A stretch of DNA of 45,026 nucleotides from Pseudopelagicola sp. (lineage in GTDB: Bacteria > Pseudomonadota > Alphaproteobacteria > Rhodobacterales > Rhodobacteraceae). This document shows, in pieces, positions 1 through 9,194 of the stretch (its first letter is position 1; the number at the start of each line of letters is the position of its first letter). The stretch is taken from positions 1 through 45,026 of the forward strand of contig JAPHRE010000018.1 in NCBI GenBank assembly GCA_026195905.1, in the 5' to 3' direction. The notes beneath the pieces are model-generated. The model saw only the letters and a program-made list of their open reading frames with translations. It had not been told where the DNA came from and ran no database searches. Both the position numbers and the translations under genes were made by a program.

Positions 1-1946
1 CCGATCACCGTCGCGCCGCGCCCCGGCATGTCGCCGTGTTTTTCCGCGAATTTCTCTGCCACCACCGGCCAAAGCACCGCCAACACCACGCCCGCGACAT
101 CGGCATATTGCGCGCCCGCCTCCCCGGCGTCGATCACGCCGCGCAGGTGATGCACACCAATGCGGAACCGCCATTCCTTGGCCCACCGCCGCGCCGCATC
201 GAGCTTGCGCTCATAATCCTCGCCGTCCTGCGCGATGACCTGCGCAAGCTCCGCTTCAAGCGCCGCATCCCCCGGCCACTCAGCGAAAAATGCCCCGCCG
301 ATCACCGCATCAAACACCCCTGAATTGCGCGACAAATGGCGCGCCAAGGCCGGTGCCGTGCCCACAATATCGACCAACAAGTCAATAAGCTGCGGATTGG
401 CTTCGAACAGCGAGAAGAGCTGCACCCCTGCAGGCAGGCCGCGCAGGAACCCATCCAACGCCAAAAGCGCCTGTTCGGGATGCGCCGTATCCGCCAGGCG
501 CTCAAGCAGGTCGGGCTTCAACCGATTGAAAATCTCAACCGCCCGCCCGGATCGCAGCGCCGGATAGGTCTTCCAACGGTCAATGATCTCTTCATCCAAC
601 CCGTGATTGACCTCGCCGCGCCCCGCATCGGGCGCAAAGAACCCTTCGGTCAACTCATGCACCTCGGTCAGCCGCGCCTTGAGGTCGCCCCGCAACTGCG
701 CCACATCGCGCCCCATGAGACAGGCAATCCGCTCCATGCCCTCGGGCGATTTGGGCAAATCATGCGTCTGGGCATCATGGATCATCTGCACCCGGTGTTC
801 GACCTCGCGATGCGCCCGGTAGTGACGCGCCAACGTGTCTGAGACCTCTTCGGGCACCCATCCCTTGGCCGCCAACAACCCAAGCGCCGGAACCGTGCGA
901 TTGTCGCGCAACTCCGGGTCGCGCCCGCCCGCAATCAACTGTCGCGTCTGGGTAAAGAACTCGATCTCGCGGATGCCGCCGCGCCCGAGTTTCATGTTAT
1001 GCCCCTCAAGCGTGATCTCGCCGCCAAGCCCCTTATGCTCGCGTATCCGCAAACGCATGTCATGCGCGTCCTGAATCGCCGCAAAATCAAGATGCTTGCG
1101 CCACACGAACGGCGTCAACGCCTTAAGAAACCGCCCCCCCGCCTCAAGATCGCCCGCCGAGGGACGCGCCTTGATATAGGCCGCGCGCTCCCATGTGCGC
1201 CCAAGGCTCTCGTAATAGCGTTCCGCCGCCTCCATCGCGAGGCACACCGGCGTTACCGACGGATCAGGCCGCAGGCGCAAATCGGTGCGAAACACATAGC
1301 CCTCCCCGGTCGGATCATTGAGCATCGCCGACATTTTCCGCGTCGCCCGCACGAAGGACGCCCGCGCCTCGTGAAAGTCGTCCGGCTCAAACCGGGTTTC
1401 GTCAAAAAGACAAATCAGGTCAATATCCGACGAATAGTTCAGCTCATGCGCGCCCATCTTCCCCATCGCAAGCGTGACCATCCCGCCCGCCGTGGCCACA
1501 TCGTCCTCGGTCTGTCCCGGCAATTTCTTGCGCCGGATTTCATTGGCAATCGCAACCTTGAGCGCAAGATCACTGGCAAGATCGGCAAAATCGGTGAGCG
1601 TTCCCGTGACCTGCTCCAACGCCCAAACCCCCGATAAATCCGCCAGCGCCGTCAGCAACGCAATCCTCCGCTTGCCCCGGCGCAACTCCGTGCCAAGCTG
1701 GTCGGGGGCGACCTCTTTGAGACCATCATAAAGCCGCGACACCGCCGCTTCGGGGTCGTCAAATGCCTCCGCCAGCCACACGCGCTCTTTCTCGATGAGC
1801 GATTTCAAATACGGGCTACAGCCCGCCGTGCCATGCACAAGTTTGGCAAGGTCGCCGTTCAACTCCGGCAAAAGGGCAAGCGTGTCGTCGCCCCGTTCGG
1901 GATCAAAGGCGCGTGGAAGGCGGGTAATACGAGTAAGAAAATCCAT
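1..1946 (-). CDS. glnE: Glutamine synthetase adenylyltransferase/adenylyl-removing enzyme, C-terminal part off the edge
   Basis: The reverse strand is open from an ATG at 1946 to the window edge, about 648 codons, so the C-terminal part of this roughly 900-950 residue family is missing. GlnE adenylylates and deadenylylates glutamine synthetase in response to nitrogen status relayed by PII. The N-terminus MDFLTRITRLPRAFDPERG is typical of the family. A nucleotidyltransferase motif, with the segment MGKMGAHELNYSSDIDLI, lies near residues 160-180 and carries the paired Asp residues (DID) expected to bind metal. It is followed by FRTDLRLRPDPS and GRGGIREIEFFTQ, both hallmarks of GlnE. No strong ribosome binding site precedes the ATG. 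The gene diverges from the ybaK-like gene. Confidence 0.93.
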   Translation of the reverse strand, partial: MDFLTRITRLPRAFDPERGDDTLALLPELNGDLAKLVHGTAGCSPYLKSLIEKERVWLAEAFDDPEAAVSRLYDGLKEVAPDQLGTELRRGKRRIALLTALADLSGVWALEQVTGTLTDFADLASDLALKVAIANEIRRKKLPGQTEDDVATAGGMVTLAMGKMGAHELNYSSDIDLICLFDETRFEPDDFHEARASFVRATRKMSAMLNDPTGEGYVFRTDLRLRPDPSVTPVCLAMEAAERYYESLGRTWERAAYIKARPSAGDLEAGGRFLKALTPFVWRKHLDFAAIQDAHDMRLRIREHKGLGGEITLEGHNMKLGRGGIREIEFFTQTRQLIAGGRDPELRDNRTVPALGLLAAKGWVPEEVSDTLARHYRAHREVEHRVQMIHDAQTHDLPKSPEGMERIACLMGRDVAQLRGDLKARLTEVHELTEGFFAPDAGRGEVNHGLDEEIIDRWKTYPALRSGRAVEIFNRLKPDLLERLADTAHPEQALLALDGFLRGLPAGVQLFSLFEANPQLIDLLVDIVGTAPALARHLSRNSGVFDAVIGGAFFAEWPGDAALEAELAQVIAQDGEDYERKLDAARRWAKEWRFRIGVHHLRGVIDAGEAGAQYADVAGVVLAVLWPVVAEKFAEKHGDMPGRGATVI

Positions 1947-2071
1947 GCCGCGACAATGCGAATCCACCGCGCATTGGTCAATGACATTGCGCAACTCAAG
2001 GCGGGTTTACATCCGCTTTTTCTAGGGGCCAAATGCCCATACCTGATCTTGCAGGCAAAAAGGAGTTCCCC

Positions 2072-2539
2072 ATGAGCAAAAGCCTCAAACGCGTGCGCGC
2101 CGCGCTTGATGCGGCGCAGCTCCCCATCGACATCCTTGAAACCGATGGCGCCCGCACCGCCCAGATGGCCGCCGACGCCGTAGGCTGTGCCCTCGATCAA
2201 ATCGCCAAGTCGATCATCTTTCGCGGCGAGAGCAGCGGCGAGGCCATTCTCTTTCTGACCGCCGGTAGCAATCAGGTTGAGGCCCAAAAGGCCAGCGCCC
2301 TATGCGGCGAGGCGCTCGGCAAGGCCGATGCCGCCCTCGTGCGCGCCCAGACCGGCTTTGCCATTGGCGGGGTCTCTCCCATAGGCCACCTCTCCCCGGT
2401 GCGCGCGTTCCTCGATCCCCGGCTGCTTGAGTTTGATACGGTCTGGGCCGCTGCGGGCACGCCAAACCATGTTTTCGCCATCAATCCGGCCGAACTCATG
2501 CCATTGACCGGCGCAAAAACCGGCGACTTCACCGCCTGA
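2072..2539 (+). CDS. YbaK/EbsC-family aminoacyl-tRNA deacylase
   Basis: This 155-residue protein belongs to the YbaK/ProX editing-domain family, which hydrolyses mischarged aminoacyl-tRNAs (for example Cys- or Ala-tRNA-Pro) in trans in the cytoplasm. Family features seen are the core AKSIIFRGE with the conserved lysine, the VEAQKASALCGE stretch, and the glycine-rich loop TGFAIGGVSPIGH. I chose the ATG at 2072 because AAGGAG lies 7-8 bases before it; the open frame extends to 2033 without a better signal. The exact tRNA substrate cannot be told from sequence. Confidence 0.88.
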   Translation: MSKSLKRVRAALDAAQLPIDILETDGARTAQMAADAVGCALDQIAKSIIFRGESSGEAILFLTAGSNQVEAQKASALCGEALGKADAALVRAQTGFAIGGVSPIGHLSPVRAFLDPRLLEFDTVWAAAGTPNHVFAINPAELMPLTGAKTGDFTA

Positions 2540-2582
2540 GATGGTGCTTTTTATCGCTTAGAAACAATACTATACCCGATAA

Positions 2583-2601
2583 ATGTAAAAACCTTTCACA
2601 T
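2583..2601. promoter_or_regulatory. 19-bp palindrome ATGTAAA-N5-TTCACAT (copy 1)
   Basis: This is a near-perfect palindrome of the form ATGTRAA-N5-TTYACAT. A second copy lies with its centre 59 bp downstream at 2642-2660, and both sit in the 147-bp gap before the DUF2852 gene. The shape is that of a dimeric repressor or activator site. The cognate regulator is not identifiable here. Confidence 0.55.
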
Positions 2602-2641
2602 CCACCCTTGCAAACCGGCCTGCGCCTCCTCATCTATTGCA

Positions 2642-2660
2642 ATGTGAAGACGATTTACAT
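2642..2660. promoter_or_regulatory. 19-bp palindrome ATGTGAA-N5-TTTACAT (copy 2)
   Basis: This is the second copy of the ATGTRAA-N5-TTYACAT palindrome, 26 bp before the ATG of the DUF2852 gene. Its position close to the start suggests it overlaps the promoter or the transcript start. The Y and R positions are swapped relative to copy 1, so one copy is nearly the reverse complement of the other. Confidence 0.55.
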
Positions 2661-2686
2661 TTCATTCCAGTTCACGGAGATACGCA

Positions 2687-3112
2687 ATGACACCGACCGC
2701 CACCGCCTCTTATACATCCCGCCCGATGGGATGGTTTACACGTGCCACCGATTGGCTCGATGACAAGGGCAAGGGCGCATGGATTGCCGCAATGGTCCTT
2801 GGCTTTATCTTCTTCTGGCCCATCGGCCTCGCCCTTGTGTTCTACATCACCTACACCAATCGCTGGAGCCATAACATGTTCGCCAAATCCTGCCGCCGCT
2901 CTGCCCGCCAGCCCTCCATGAGTCGCATGGCCCCGACCGGCAATAGCGCCTTTGATGCCTACCGCGAAGATACCCTGCGCCGCCTCGAAGACGAACAGCA
3001 GAACTTTGAATCCTTCCTCGAACGTCTGCGCGAAGCCAAAGACAAGGCCGAGTTTGATCAATTCATGGACGAACGCGCCACCAAGGCCGCAGACCCCAAG
3101 ACCGACGCTTAA
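2687..3112 (+). CDS. DUF2852 small inner-membrane protein
   Basis: This 141-residue protein has a membrane segment near residues 36-60 (GAWIAAMVLGFIFFWPIGLA), followed by the TNRW region and a charged helical C-terminal half. That half contains FDAYREDTLRRLEDEQQNFE, which is likely coiled coil and cytoplasmic. This layout and the FFWPIGL motif match the DUF2852 family, common in alphaproteobacteria and of unknown function. CGGAG lies 6-8 bases before the ATG. Two 19-bp palindromes precede it, so it is probably under the control of a dedicated regulator. Confidence 0.85.
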   Translation: MTPTATASYTSRPMGWFTRATDWLDDKGKGAWIAAMVLGFIFFWPIGLALVFYITYTNRWSHNMFAKSCRRSARQPSMSRMAPTGNSAFDAYREDTLRRLEDEQQNFESFLERLREAKDKAEFDQFMDERATKAADPKTDA

Positions 3113-3183
3113 TCGCGTCCGTCCCTTGCGCATGCGCCCTGCCCCTTCCCACGGCAGGGCGCATATGCGACGTTCGCACCACC

Positions 3184-3214
3184 GCAATACCGACGTGATA
3201 CCGACGCAATACAG
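3184..3214. repeat. 11-bp tandem repeat GCAATACCGAC / GTGATACCGAC / GCAATAC
   Basis: Two full 11-bp units and a partial third lie directly before the RDD gene. A near-identical tract occurs at 26278-26300, with 22 of 23 bases the same. The 11-bp period puts each ATACCGAC on about the same face of the helix. The role is unknown. Confidence 0.6.
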
Positions 3215-3224
3215 AAGCCCCATT

Positions 3225-3674
3225 ATGAGCATTCGCGACTATACCCTCCCCGACCCGGACACCCAGCCAGAGTTCTATGCCGACGTGCCGACCAAGCGCC
3301 TTGTCGCTTTTGTGATCGACACGATTCTGAGCATCATCATCGCGATTTTGATCCTGCCGTTTACCGCCTTTATCGGGTTGTTCTTCTTTGCTTTCCTGGT
3401 CTCGGCGGCGGGGTTTGTCTACCGTGTGGTGACGCTGGCCACAGGCTCGGCCACATGGGGTATGCGCCTTGTTTCATTGGAGATGCGCGACCGCAACGGC
3501 CAGCGTTTCGACCTCGTAAGCGCCTTTTTGCACACCGTCGGTTTCTACATCTCCTGCGCCGTGTTCCCGCTGCAACTGATCTCGGTCGTGCTGATGCTCA
3601 CCACCGCCCGCGCCCAAGGTCTGAGCGATCACGTCATGGGCTGCGTCGCCATCAACCGGAGCGCCCGGTTCTGA
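3225..3674 (+). CDS. RDD-family membrane protein
   Basis: This 149-residue protein carries the RDD domain: KRLVAFVIDTI at residues 23-33 with the Arg and Asp that name the family, two membrane segments near 27-65, ATWGMRLVSLEMRD around residue 80, and two further membrane segments ending in GLSDHVMGCVAI. RDD proteins are small integral membrane proteins, some of which act in ion or antiporter functions; no substrate can be assigned. The frame is open upstream to 2952 but that part overlaps the previous gene, so I chose the ATG at 3225. No strong ribosome binding site is visible. It lies 62 bp before bpt. Confidence 0.88.
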   Translation: MSIRDYTLPDPDTQPEFYADVPTKRLVAFVIDTILSIIIAILILPFTAFIGLFFFAFLVSAAGFVYRVVTLATGSATWGMRLVSLEMRDRNGQRFDLVSAFLHTVGFYISCAVFPLQLISVVLMLTTARAQGLSDHVMGCVAINRSARF

Positions 3675-3736
3675 AAGGGTTGGCGCGGGCCAGAGGGCTT
3701 GCTATCGTCGCATAAAATACCGAACGACGGAGTCCC

Positions 3737-4558
3737 ATGCGCCACACCCTCCCCCTCGCGCCCCAGTTCTATGTAACCGCCCCCCAGCCCTGCCCCTATC
3801 TTGAGGGCCGCATGGAGCGGAAGCTGTTTACTGCCCTGCAAGGCGACCATGCCGATACGCTGAACGATGCGCTCTCGCATCAGGGGTTTCGCCGGTCGCA
3901 AAACGTTCTCTATCGGCCATCCTGTAGCGATTGCGCGGCCTGTCTTTCGGCCCGCATTGACGTGTCGAAATTCACCCCCACCAAGGGCCAGAAACGCACC
4001 ATCCGCCGCAATGCCCATCTGGCCCGCCGCGCCACCTCGCCTTGGGCCACAGAGGATCAATTCGCCCTGTTTAGGCGCTACCTCGACACCCGCCACGCCG
4101 ATGGCGGCATGGCCGATATGGACGTGTTTGAATTCGCCGCGATGATCGAAGAGACCCCGATCCGCAGCCGCGTCGTCGAATATACCGACAAAGAGGATCA
4201 TACCCTGATCGGCGTCGCCCTGACCGATGTCCTGAGCGATGGGCTGAGCATGGTATATTCCTTCTATGAGCCGGACCTGCCCCGTCAGAGCCTTGGCACC
4301 TACCTGATCCTCGACCATATCGAGATCGCCCGCGAAGCGGGCTTGCCCTATGTCTATCTCGGCTACTGGGTCCCCGGCAGCCCCAAGATGGGCTATAAGG
4401 CCCGCTTCTCCGGTCTTGAGGTTTATTTTGGCGGCGAATGGCAACCCATCGGAGACCCCGACCGCTTTGACACGGCCCGCCATCCGCTCTCGACCGACCC
4501 GATCGCCGAACAGGTTTCCAACATCTCCCTCCCCGACACCCGCAATTCCAGCGGCTAG
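3737..4558 (+). CDS. bpt: Aspartate/glutamate leucyltransferase (N-end rule, Bpt type)
   Basis: This 273-residue protein transfers leucine from Leu-tRNA to N-terminal Asp or Glu of proteins, marking them for ClpS-ClpAP degradation. It has the ATE-family N-terminal Cys motifs ([11 protein letters not shown] near residue 19 and [14 protein letters not shown] near residue 60) and the C-terminal catalytic segment [18 protein letters not shown]. Length fits the bacterial Bpt subfamily rather than the longer eukaryotic Ate1. The sequence GACGGAG lies upstream of the ATG. It shares direction with the RDD gene and converges with the ycaQ-like gene, leaving only 4 bp between stop codons. Confidence 0.93.
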   Translation: MRHTLPLAPQFYVTAPQPCPYLEGRMERKLFTALQGDHADTLNDALSHQGFRRSQNVLYRPSCSDCAACLSARIDVSKFTPTKGQKRTIRRNAHLARRATSPWATEDQFALFRRYLDTRHADGGMADMDVFEFAAMIEETPIRSRVVEYTDKEDHTLIGVALTDVLSDGLSMVYSFYEPDLPRQSLGTYLILDHIEIAREAGLPYVYLGYWVPGSPKMGYKARFSGLEVYFGGEWQPIGDPDRFDTARHPLSTDPIAEQVSNISLPDTRNSSG

Positions 4559-4562
4559 GCCG

Positions 4563-5723
4563 TCACACCGCCCAAACCACCTGTTTCAAACCTGCGAGCT
4601 TGGCCAAACGGGTCAATTCCGCCCCGAGCTTTGCGGCGCGTTTTTCTGTCCGAAGCCGGTCCGTTTCGGTCCAGTGGTTGGTGAGGGTCAGCGTGCCTTG
4701 AACCCGGTCGCCCTTGGCCTCGATCCGGCCCACGAAACGGTTGCCTTCCAATAGCGGATAGACGTAATAGCCCCATTTGCGCTTTGCGGCGGGGACGAAC
4801 ATCTCGACCGTATAGTCAAAGCCAAAAAGCCGCGAAAGGCGCGCCCGGTCACGGATCGCCGGATCGAACGGGTTGAGGATCCGAAGCCGCGACGTCGGCT
4901 CTTTCAAGGCCGCGATCCGCGCCTCAATATCCGCACAGGCCAGCGCAGTCGTCCAACGGCCATCCGCGCCCTGCACCTCGACCTCGACGACCTCTGCCGC
5001 CGCGCCCTCCGCCCAGAACTTGACCTCCTGTGCCGTGCAAGCGTCCCAAAACCTCTGGATCTCGCCCGGCGTGCCAAACCCGATCCGCTCAAGCGCCGCG
5101 CGGCATAGCCCGTCAATCTGTTGCGCATCGCTGAATACCGGCAAATCGCGCGGAAACACCCGCTCGGCCAGATCGTAATACTTGGTAAAACCCTCCCGAT
5201 GCGATGTCGCCAGATCGCCGGAATACCAAAGGTAATCGAGCACCATCTTATGCGGCGGACGCGCCCACATAGCCTTTTCGCCTTTGACCTTGGTCTCAAA
5301 GTCATGGGTCGAAAGCGGCCCCTCTTCGGTGATGCGCCGGGTCACCTGCGCAATCAGCTCCGGGTCCAGATGCTTGCCGAACCAACTCGACCGGGCGACC
5401 TGTGCCTTCTTGCGTCGAAACTGGCGTTGCCACATCGGCAAGAACGCCATCGGCAAGACCGAGGCATCATGGGTGAAATGCTCAAACACCTGCCGCCTGT
5501 CGCGCAACAATGGATCGAGCAGAGGCTCACGATATGTCTGGTTGCGGCTCCACAGGATATGATGATGGGCGCGGGAGATGACCTGAATCGTATCGAGCTG
5601 CACGAACCCCAGCCGCTGAATAAGGTCGAGGCTATCCAATGGCCCCGTGGGCGCTTGGCCAAGACCATGCGAGGTCAGCCACAAGGCGCGCGCTGTGCGA
5701 TTGTCGATTTTAAGCCGTGCCAC
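4563..5723 (-). CDS. YcaQ/AlkX-family winged-helix DNA glycosylase
   Basis: This 386-residue protein belongs to the winged helix-turn-helix family of E. coli YcaQ, a DNA glycosylase shown to unhook interstrand crosslinks. The N-terminal segment LGFVQLDTIQVISRAHHHIL contains the QxD catalytic motif of the family (QLD at residues 42-44). It is followed by FEHFTHDASVLPM and a C-terminal region with RLFGFDYTVEMFVPAAKRKW, also conserved in the family. Length is close to that of YcaQ. It is likely a single-gene unit, since bpt converges on it and the TRAP operon terminator lies upstream. Confidence 0.85.
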   Translation of the reverse strand: MARLKIDNRTARALWLTSHGLGQAPTGPLDSLDLIQRLGFVQLDTIQVISRAHHHILWSRNQTYREPLLDPLLRDRRQVFEHFTHDASVLPMAFLPMWQRQFRRKKAQVARSSWFGKHLDPELIAQVTRRITEEGPLSTHDFETKVKGEKAMWARPPHKMVLDYLWYSGDLATSHREGFTKYYDLAERVFPRDLPVFSDAQQIDGLCRAALERIGFGTPGEIQRFWDACTAQEVKFWAEGAAAEVVEVEVQGADGRWTTALACADIEARIAALKEPTSRLRILNPFDPAIRDRARLSRLFGFDYTVEMFVPAAKRKWGYYVYPLLEGNRFVGRIEAKGDRVQGTLTLTNHWTETDRLRTEKRAAKLGAELTRLAKLAGLKQVVWAV

Positions 5724-5803
5724 GGGTGCCCCCTCATGTTCTACCTTTGTTTCACATTAAAGGCCGCAGGAAAAGACCCCTGCCCCGCCATCACACACTG
5801 ACC

Positions 5804-5836
5804 CAAAGCAAAACGGGGACCCGAAGGCCCCCGTTT
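5804..5836 (-). terminator. Rho-independent-like terminator of the TRAP operon
   Basis: AAACGGGG (5811-5818) pairs with CCCCGTTT (5829-5836). On the minus strand the stem is followed by TTTTGCTTTG. It lies 25 bp after the dctM stop codon. Confidence 0.7.
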
Positions 5837-5861
5837 CTATGTCGTCTTTCGCCTGCCCCGA

Positions 5862-8216
5862 TCAGTTCGGGATCAGTGCTGGCAAGATCGTGACGATGGA
5901 TGGGAAGAACCAAAGGAGTCCAAGCCCCGCCACCTGGATCAGGACAAAGGGAATGATACCCTTATAGATATGTCCCGTCGTGACCTCTTTGGGTGCCACA
6001 CCGCGCAGATAGAACAACGCAAAGCCAAATGGCGGCGTCAGGAACGAGGTCTGAAGGTTCACCGCGATCATGATCGTGACCCATTTCGGATCGAAATAAG
6101 AGCCATAGATCACCGGCCCGACAATCGGGATCACGATGTAGATGATCTCAAGGAAGTCGAGCACAAAGCCCAACACAAAGAGCACCAACATCACGATCAG
6201 GAACGCCGTCGCCGGATTGTCGAAGGACTTCAGGAAGCCTTGGATATAATGCTCCCCACCGAAGGAGATCACCACAAGGTTCAAAAGCTGCGACCCGATC
6301 AGAATGGTAAAGACCATCGACGTGACCTTGGCCGTCTCGCGCACAATCGGCGTCAGAACCTTGCCTCGGAACAACACCCAGCAGCCATAAAGCATACCGA
6401 ACATCGCGAAGAGATAGGCGCTCTTGGCCACCGCGAAGGCGATCCAGTTCTCAATCGTCACCACGCTCTGATTGATACGCAGATCAAAATTGATCCCCAC
6501 AAGGATCATGATGATGATCGCAAAGGTCGACCAGATGATGATCCGCCCGGATTTCTCCTCTTCCTGAAGCTTACGATAAGCGGCCAGCATGATCGCCCCG
6601 CCCGCCCCAAGCGCAGCCGCCGGTGTCGGGTTCGTGATCCCGCCAAGGATCGACCCAAGCACCGCCACGATGAGAACAAGCGGCGGGAACACCACACGCA
6701 AAAGCTCGTTCTGGCCCAAAATCCCCACTGCATATCGACAGGCATAAAGCGTGAATGCAATCGGAATGGCCAGGAACAGAAGCGTCGTCCCCGGTGTCGT
6801 CTCCGGCGTGATCAAAAGCGCATCCACGATCAACGCCAAAACGATACCGCCCGCGCCGATGAGCAATGGACGCGTGTCCTGAGACGGCCCTACACCGCGC
6901 GCCGTGGTCAGAATGAACGCCAGCATCAGGAACCCAATCGCAATACCAGAGCCAACCGGCGCTGCATTGTCGAGCTTCTCCTGATAGGCCGCTGCGATTT
7001 CCTCATCGCTAAGCTCGCGCGACTGTTGCACACCGCCTGCTGCATTGATGGCCGTCTGCTCAGCCACGGCCTGATCCCAGGCCTCCTGACCATGCAACTC
7101 AATCATCGACGCCTTACATTGATCGTCGACATTTGTGCGCAGGCTCGCCGTCTGACCGGCGTCGGAATAGCTGTCCACGATGACGCTTTGGCTACCGATA
7201 AGACCGACATTGCCAAGCCCGATCATCCCCACAACGAGGATGGCCGGCATTCCAAGGAACCAGAACAGACCATGATTGCGGCCAATCGGCTCGCTGTTGG
7301 ATGCGCCAAGTTCAACCGCCGGCGCATTCTTGGGGTTCAGCAAGGCATAGCCAAACGCGTAAAGCGCATAGAGCAACGCCAACAGGATCCCCGGCAAAAG
7401 CGCCGCCTGAAACAACGTCCCGACCGATACAACCGCCGGCTCTCCAAGGAAGGTCAGCGCATCCGAACATCCCGCGGTTTGCGCGCGTTGTTCCTGTGCT
7501 GCCGAGTAAAGATCGCCCGCCAACGTGCCGAGCAAAACAATGACAATCGACGGCGGAATGATCTGCCCCAATGTCCCCGAGGCCGCGATGACCCCGGTGG
7601 CGAGCTTGGGCGAATACCCGGCCTTGAGCATGGTCGGCAACGACAACAAGCCCATCGTGACAACGGTCGCCCCGACAATCCCGGTCGAGGCCGCGAGGAA
7701 CGCGCCCACAACGACAACCGACACCGCAAGACCGCCCGGCAGCGGACCAAAGACCCGCGCCATTGTGGTCAAAAGCTCATTGGCAATTTTCGACCGCTCA
7801 AGCGTAATGCCCATGAGAACGAACATCAAAACCGCCAGAAGCGTTTCAATCGAAGCGCCCGCAAGCACCCGCTCGTTCATCCGGTTGACGATAAACGACA
7901 GGTTCCGGTCCATTGCCAGTTCCCATCCGCCCGGAAACACCGGCTCTGCCATGCGCGGCAAGTCCGGGTATCGGAAGATCGAAATCGTATCCGGTCGCAC
8001 CCCTTCCGCGATCAGGCCAGCATAGAGATCCGATCCGGTGTCAATCGCTTGGTGGATCAGCAACCCCGCGCTATCGAGCGCGGCGATGATGCCGAATGAA
8101 ATGATCCCGGCCCCCCCAATGGCAAACGCCACCGGAAAACCCGAAAGAATGCCCCCGAAGAGGCAGAGAAAGACGATAATCAGGCCGACCTCGACCCCAT
8201 CAAGTCCAAAAAGCAT
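5862..8216 (-). CDS. dctM: TRAP transporter large permease (DctM), enlarged form
   Basis: This 784-residue polytopic membrane protein is the ion-coupled transport subunit of a tripartite ATP-independent periplasmic transporter. Family signatures are the N-terminal GFPVAFAIGGAG, the segment STGIVGATVVTMGLLSLPTM, SGTLGQIIPPS near residue 213, GGITNPTPAAALGAGGA near 526, and the C-terminal LNLVVISFGG and TPPFGFALFYLRG. Typical DctM proteins are about 430 residues. Here an extra region of about 200 residues (roughly 290-500) sits between the two canonical halves, and a loop at 60-115 is also expanded. I took the ATG at 8216 because it begins MLFGLDGVEVGL and lies 14 bp after the dctQ stop. Confidence 0.93.
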   Translation of the reverse strand: MLFGLDGVEVGLIIVFLCLFGGILSGFPVAFAIGGAGIISFGIIAALDSAGLLIHQAIDTGSDLYAGLIAEGVRPDTISIFRYPDLPRMAEPVFPGGWELAMDRNLSFIVNRMNERVLAGASIETLLAVLMFVLMGITLERSKIANELLTTMARVFGPLPGGLAVSVVVVGAFLAASTGIVGATVVTMGLLSLPTMLKAGYSPKLATGVIAASGTLGQIIPPSIVIVLLGTLAGDLYSAAQEQRAQTAGCSDALTFLGEPAVVSVGTLFQAALLPGILLALLYALYAFGYALLNPKNAPAVELGASNSEPIGRNHGLFWFLGMPAILVVGMIGLGNVGLIGSQSVIVDSYSDAGQTASLRTNVDDQCKASMIELHGQEAWDQAVAEQTAINAAGGVQQSRELSDEEIAAAYQEKLDNAAPVGSGIAIGFLMLAFILTTARGVGPSQDTRPLLIGAGGIVLALIVDALLITPETTPGTTLLFLAIPIAFTLYACRYAVGILGQNELLRVVFPPLVLIVAVLGSILGGITNPTPAAALGAGGAIMLAAYRKLQEEEKSGRIIIWSTFAIIIMILVGINFDLRINQSVVTIENWIAFAVAKSAYLFAMFGMLYGCWVLFRGKVLTPIVRETAKVTSMVFTILIGSQLLNLVVISFGGEHYIQGFLKSFDNPATAFLIVMLVLFVLGFVLDFLEIIYIVIPIVGPVIYGSYFDPKWVTIMIAVNLQTSFLTPPFGFALFYLRGVAPKEVTTGHIYKGIIPFVLIQVAGLGLLWFFPSIVTILPALIPN

Positions 8217-8230
8217 AAGTTCCGCCCCTA

Positions 8231-9145
8231 TTAATGTGTGCCTTCGTAGGCTTCTTCGCCCTCGCCGAGCGTATCGCGGTCGAGGTATTTTCCATCGCTG
8301 TCCATGCCCTCTTTCCACTCAAGGTAAGAGCGGTAGAAAAGGGCGATCGCGTGCAGGAACACAAATCCCGCAAAGGCGACAAGAAGCACTTTGAAAAGGA
8401 AATAGCCGTTAAAGCCATTGGGCGAGAAACTGATCGTTTCCACGTTCCATTTGAGGATGCGCGATTTGCGCATCAAAAGTTCAAACTTGTCGGAGGCCGA
8501 GACTTTCGGCGTCACAAGGTGACGCCACATGAAGAACCAGCCATACATCCATGTCAGCACAGCCGTAGGCATCATGAAAATCAGCGCGCCAAACATATCA
8601 ATGCTCTTCTTGGCGCGATACGACACCACCGAATACACAAGATCGACGCGCACATGGCCGCCCTGCACAAACGTGTAGGTCGCACACAACGTCACAACCA
8701 TCGCACTGTAAAGCTTAAGCTGTTCCGCCCACCAACTCACATCATGTGTGAGAAAGTCGACATTCCAGATAAGCGAGATTTCCGCGACGCTGAACACCCG
8801 CTGCAAGAAGATGATCACAATCTGCTGCAAGACCATGATAAGCCCGGCCCACGCAAAAAACCGGCCAATGGTATTGGCCATGCCCTCAAGCGCGCGTACG
8901 CAGCCCCACATGAACGACCGCCGCCAAAATCCGATGGCTGTGACGATCAGGAAAATCGTGAAAACGACAAAGAAAAACTCGGTCGAGCCGCCGTAATAGA
9001 TAAAGCGCACCAACGCTTGTTTGTCTTCAGCGGTCTCAAGACCTCCCAGCCACGAAAGCCATTGCCCCGGATGCGTGATCGCATAGCCGAAATTGACGAC
9101 GGCTTGTATAATATTGGTGAATAACCAGACGATTGCGTCCAGCAT
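8231..9145 (-). CDS. dctQ: TRAP transporter small permease (DctQ), long form
   Basis: This 304-residue membrane protein is the small permease subunit that pairs with DctM. Hydrophobic segments fall near residues 5-25, 55-72, 92-115, 140-160, 180-200 and 258-280. The core matches DctQ: WAEQLKLYSAMVVTLCATYTF, then GGHVRVDLVYSVVS and KKSIDMFGALIFMMP, the segment that names the family. Usual DctQ proteins have four membrane segments and 160-200 residues, so this one is long, as is its partner. It lies between dctP and dctM, separated from dctP by a hairpin that probably lowers its expression. Confidence 0.9.
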   Translation of the reverse strand: MLDAIVWLFTNIIQAVVNFGYAITHPGQWLSWLGGLETAEDKQALVRFIYYGGSTEFFFVVFTIFLIVTAIGFWRRSFMWGCVRALEGMANTIGRFFAWAGLIMVLQQIVIIFLQRVFSVAEISLIWNVDFLTHDVSWWAEQLKLYSAMVVTLCATYTFVQGGHVRVDLVYSVVSYRAKKSIDMFGALIFMMPTAVLTWMYGWFFMWRHLVTPKVSASDKFELLMRKSRILKWNVETISFSPNGFNGYFLFKVLLVAFAGFVFLHAIALFYRSYLEWKEGMDSDGKYLDRDTLGEGEEAYEGTH

Positions 9146-9194
9146 GAGCCCCCATCCCCTTATGATTTGTTCGAGCTGCGCTATCCTAACGAGC

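Noticed and set aside
6686-6710. GGAAC-N16-CGTT on the plus strand
   Set aside because: It lies within dctM, antisense, with no gene start downstream; about 0.3 such matches are expected by chance in the window.
5970-8099. A plus-strand open frame of 709 codons
   Set aside because: It is antisense to dctM and its product is made mostly of Arg, His, Asp and Gln with no fold or motif.
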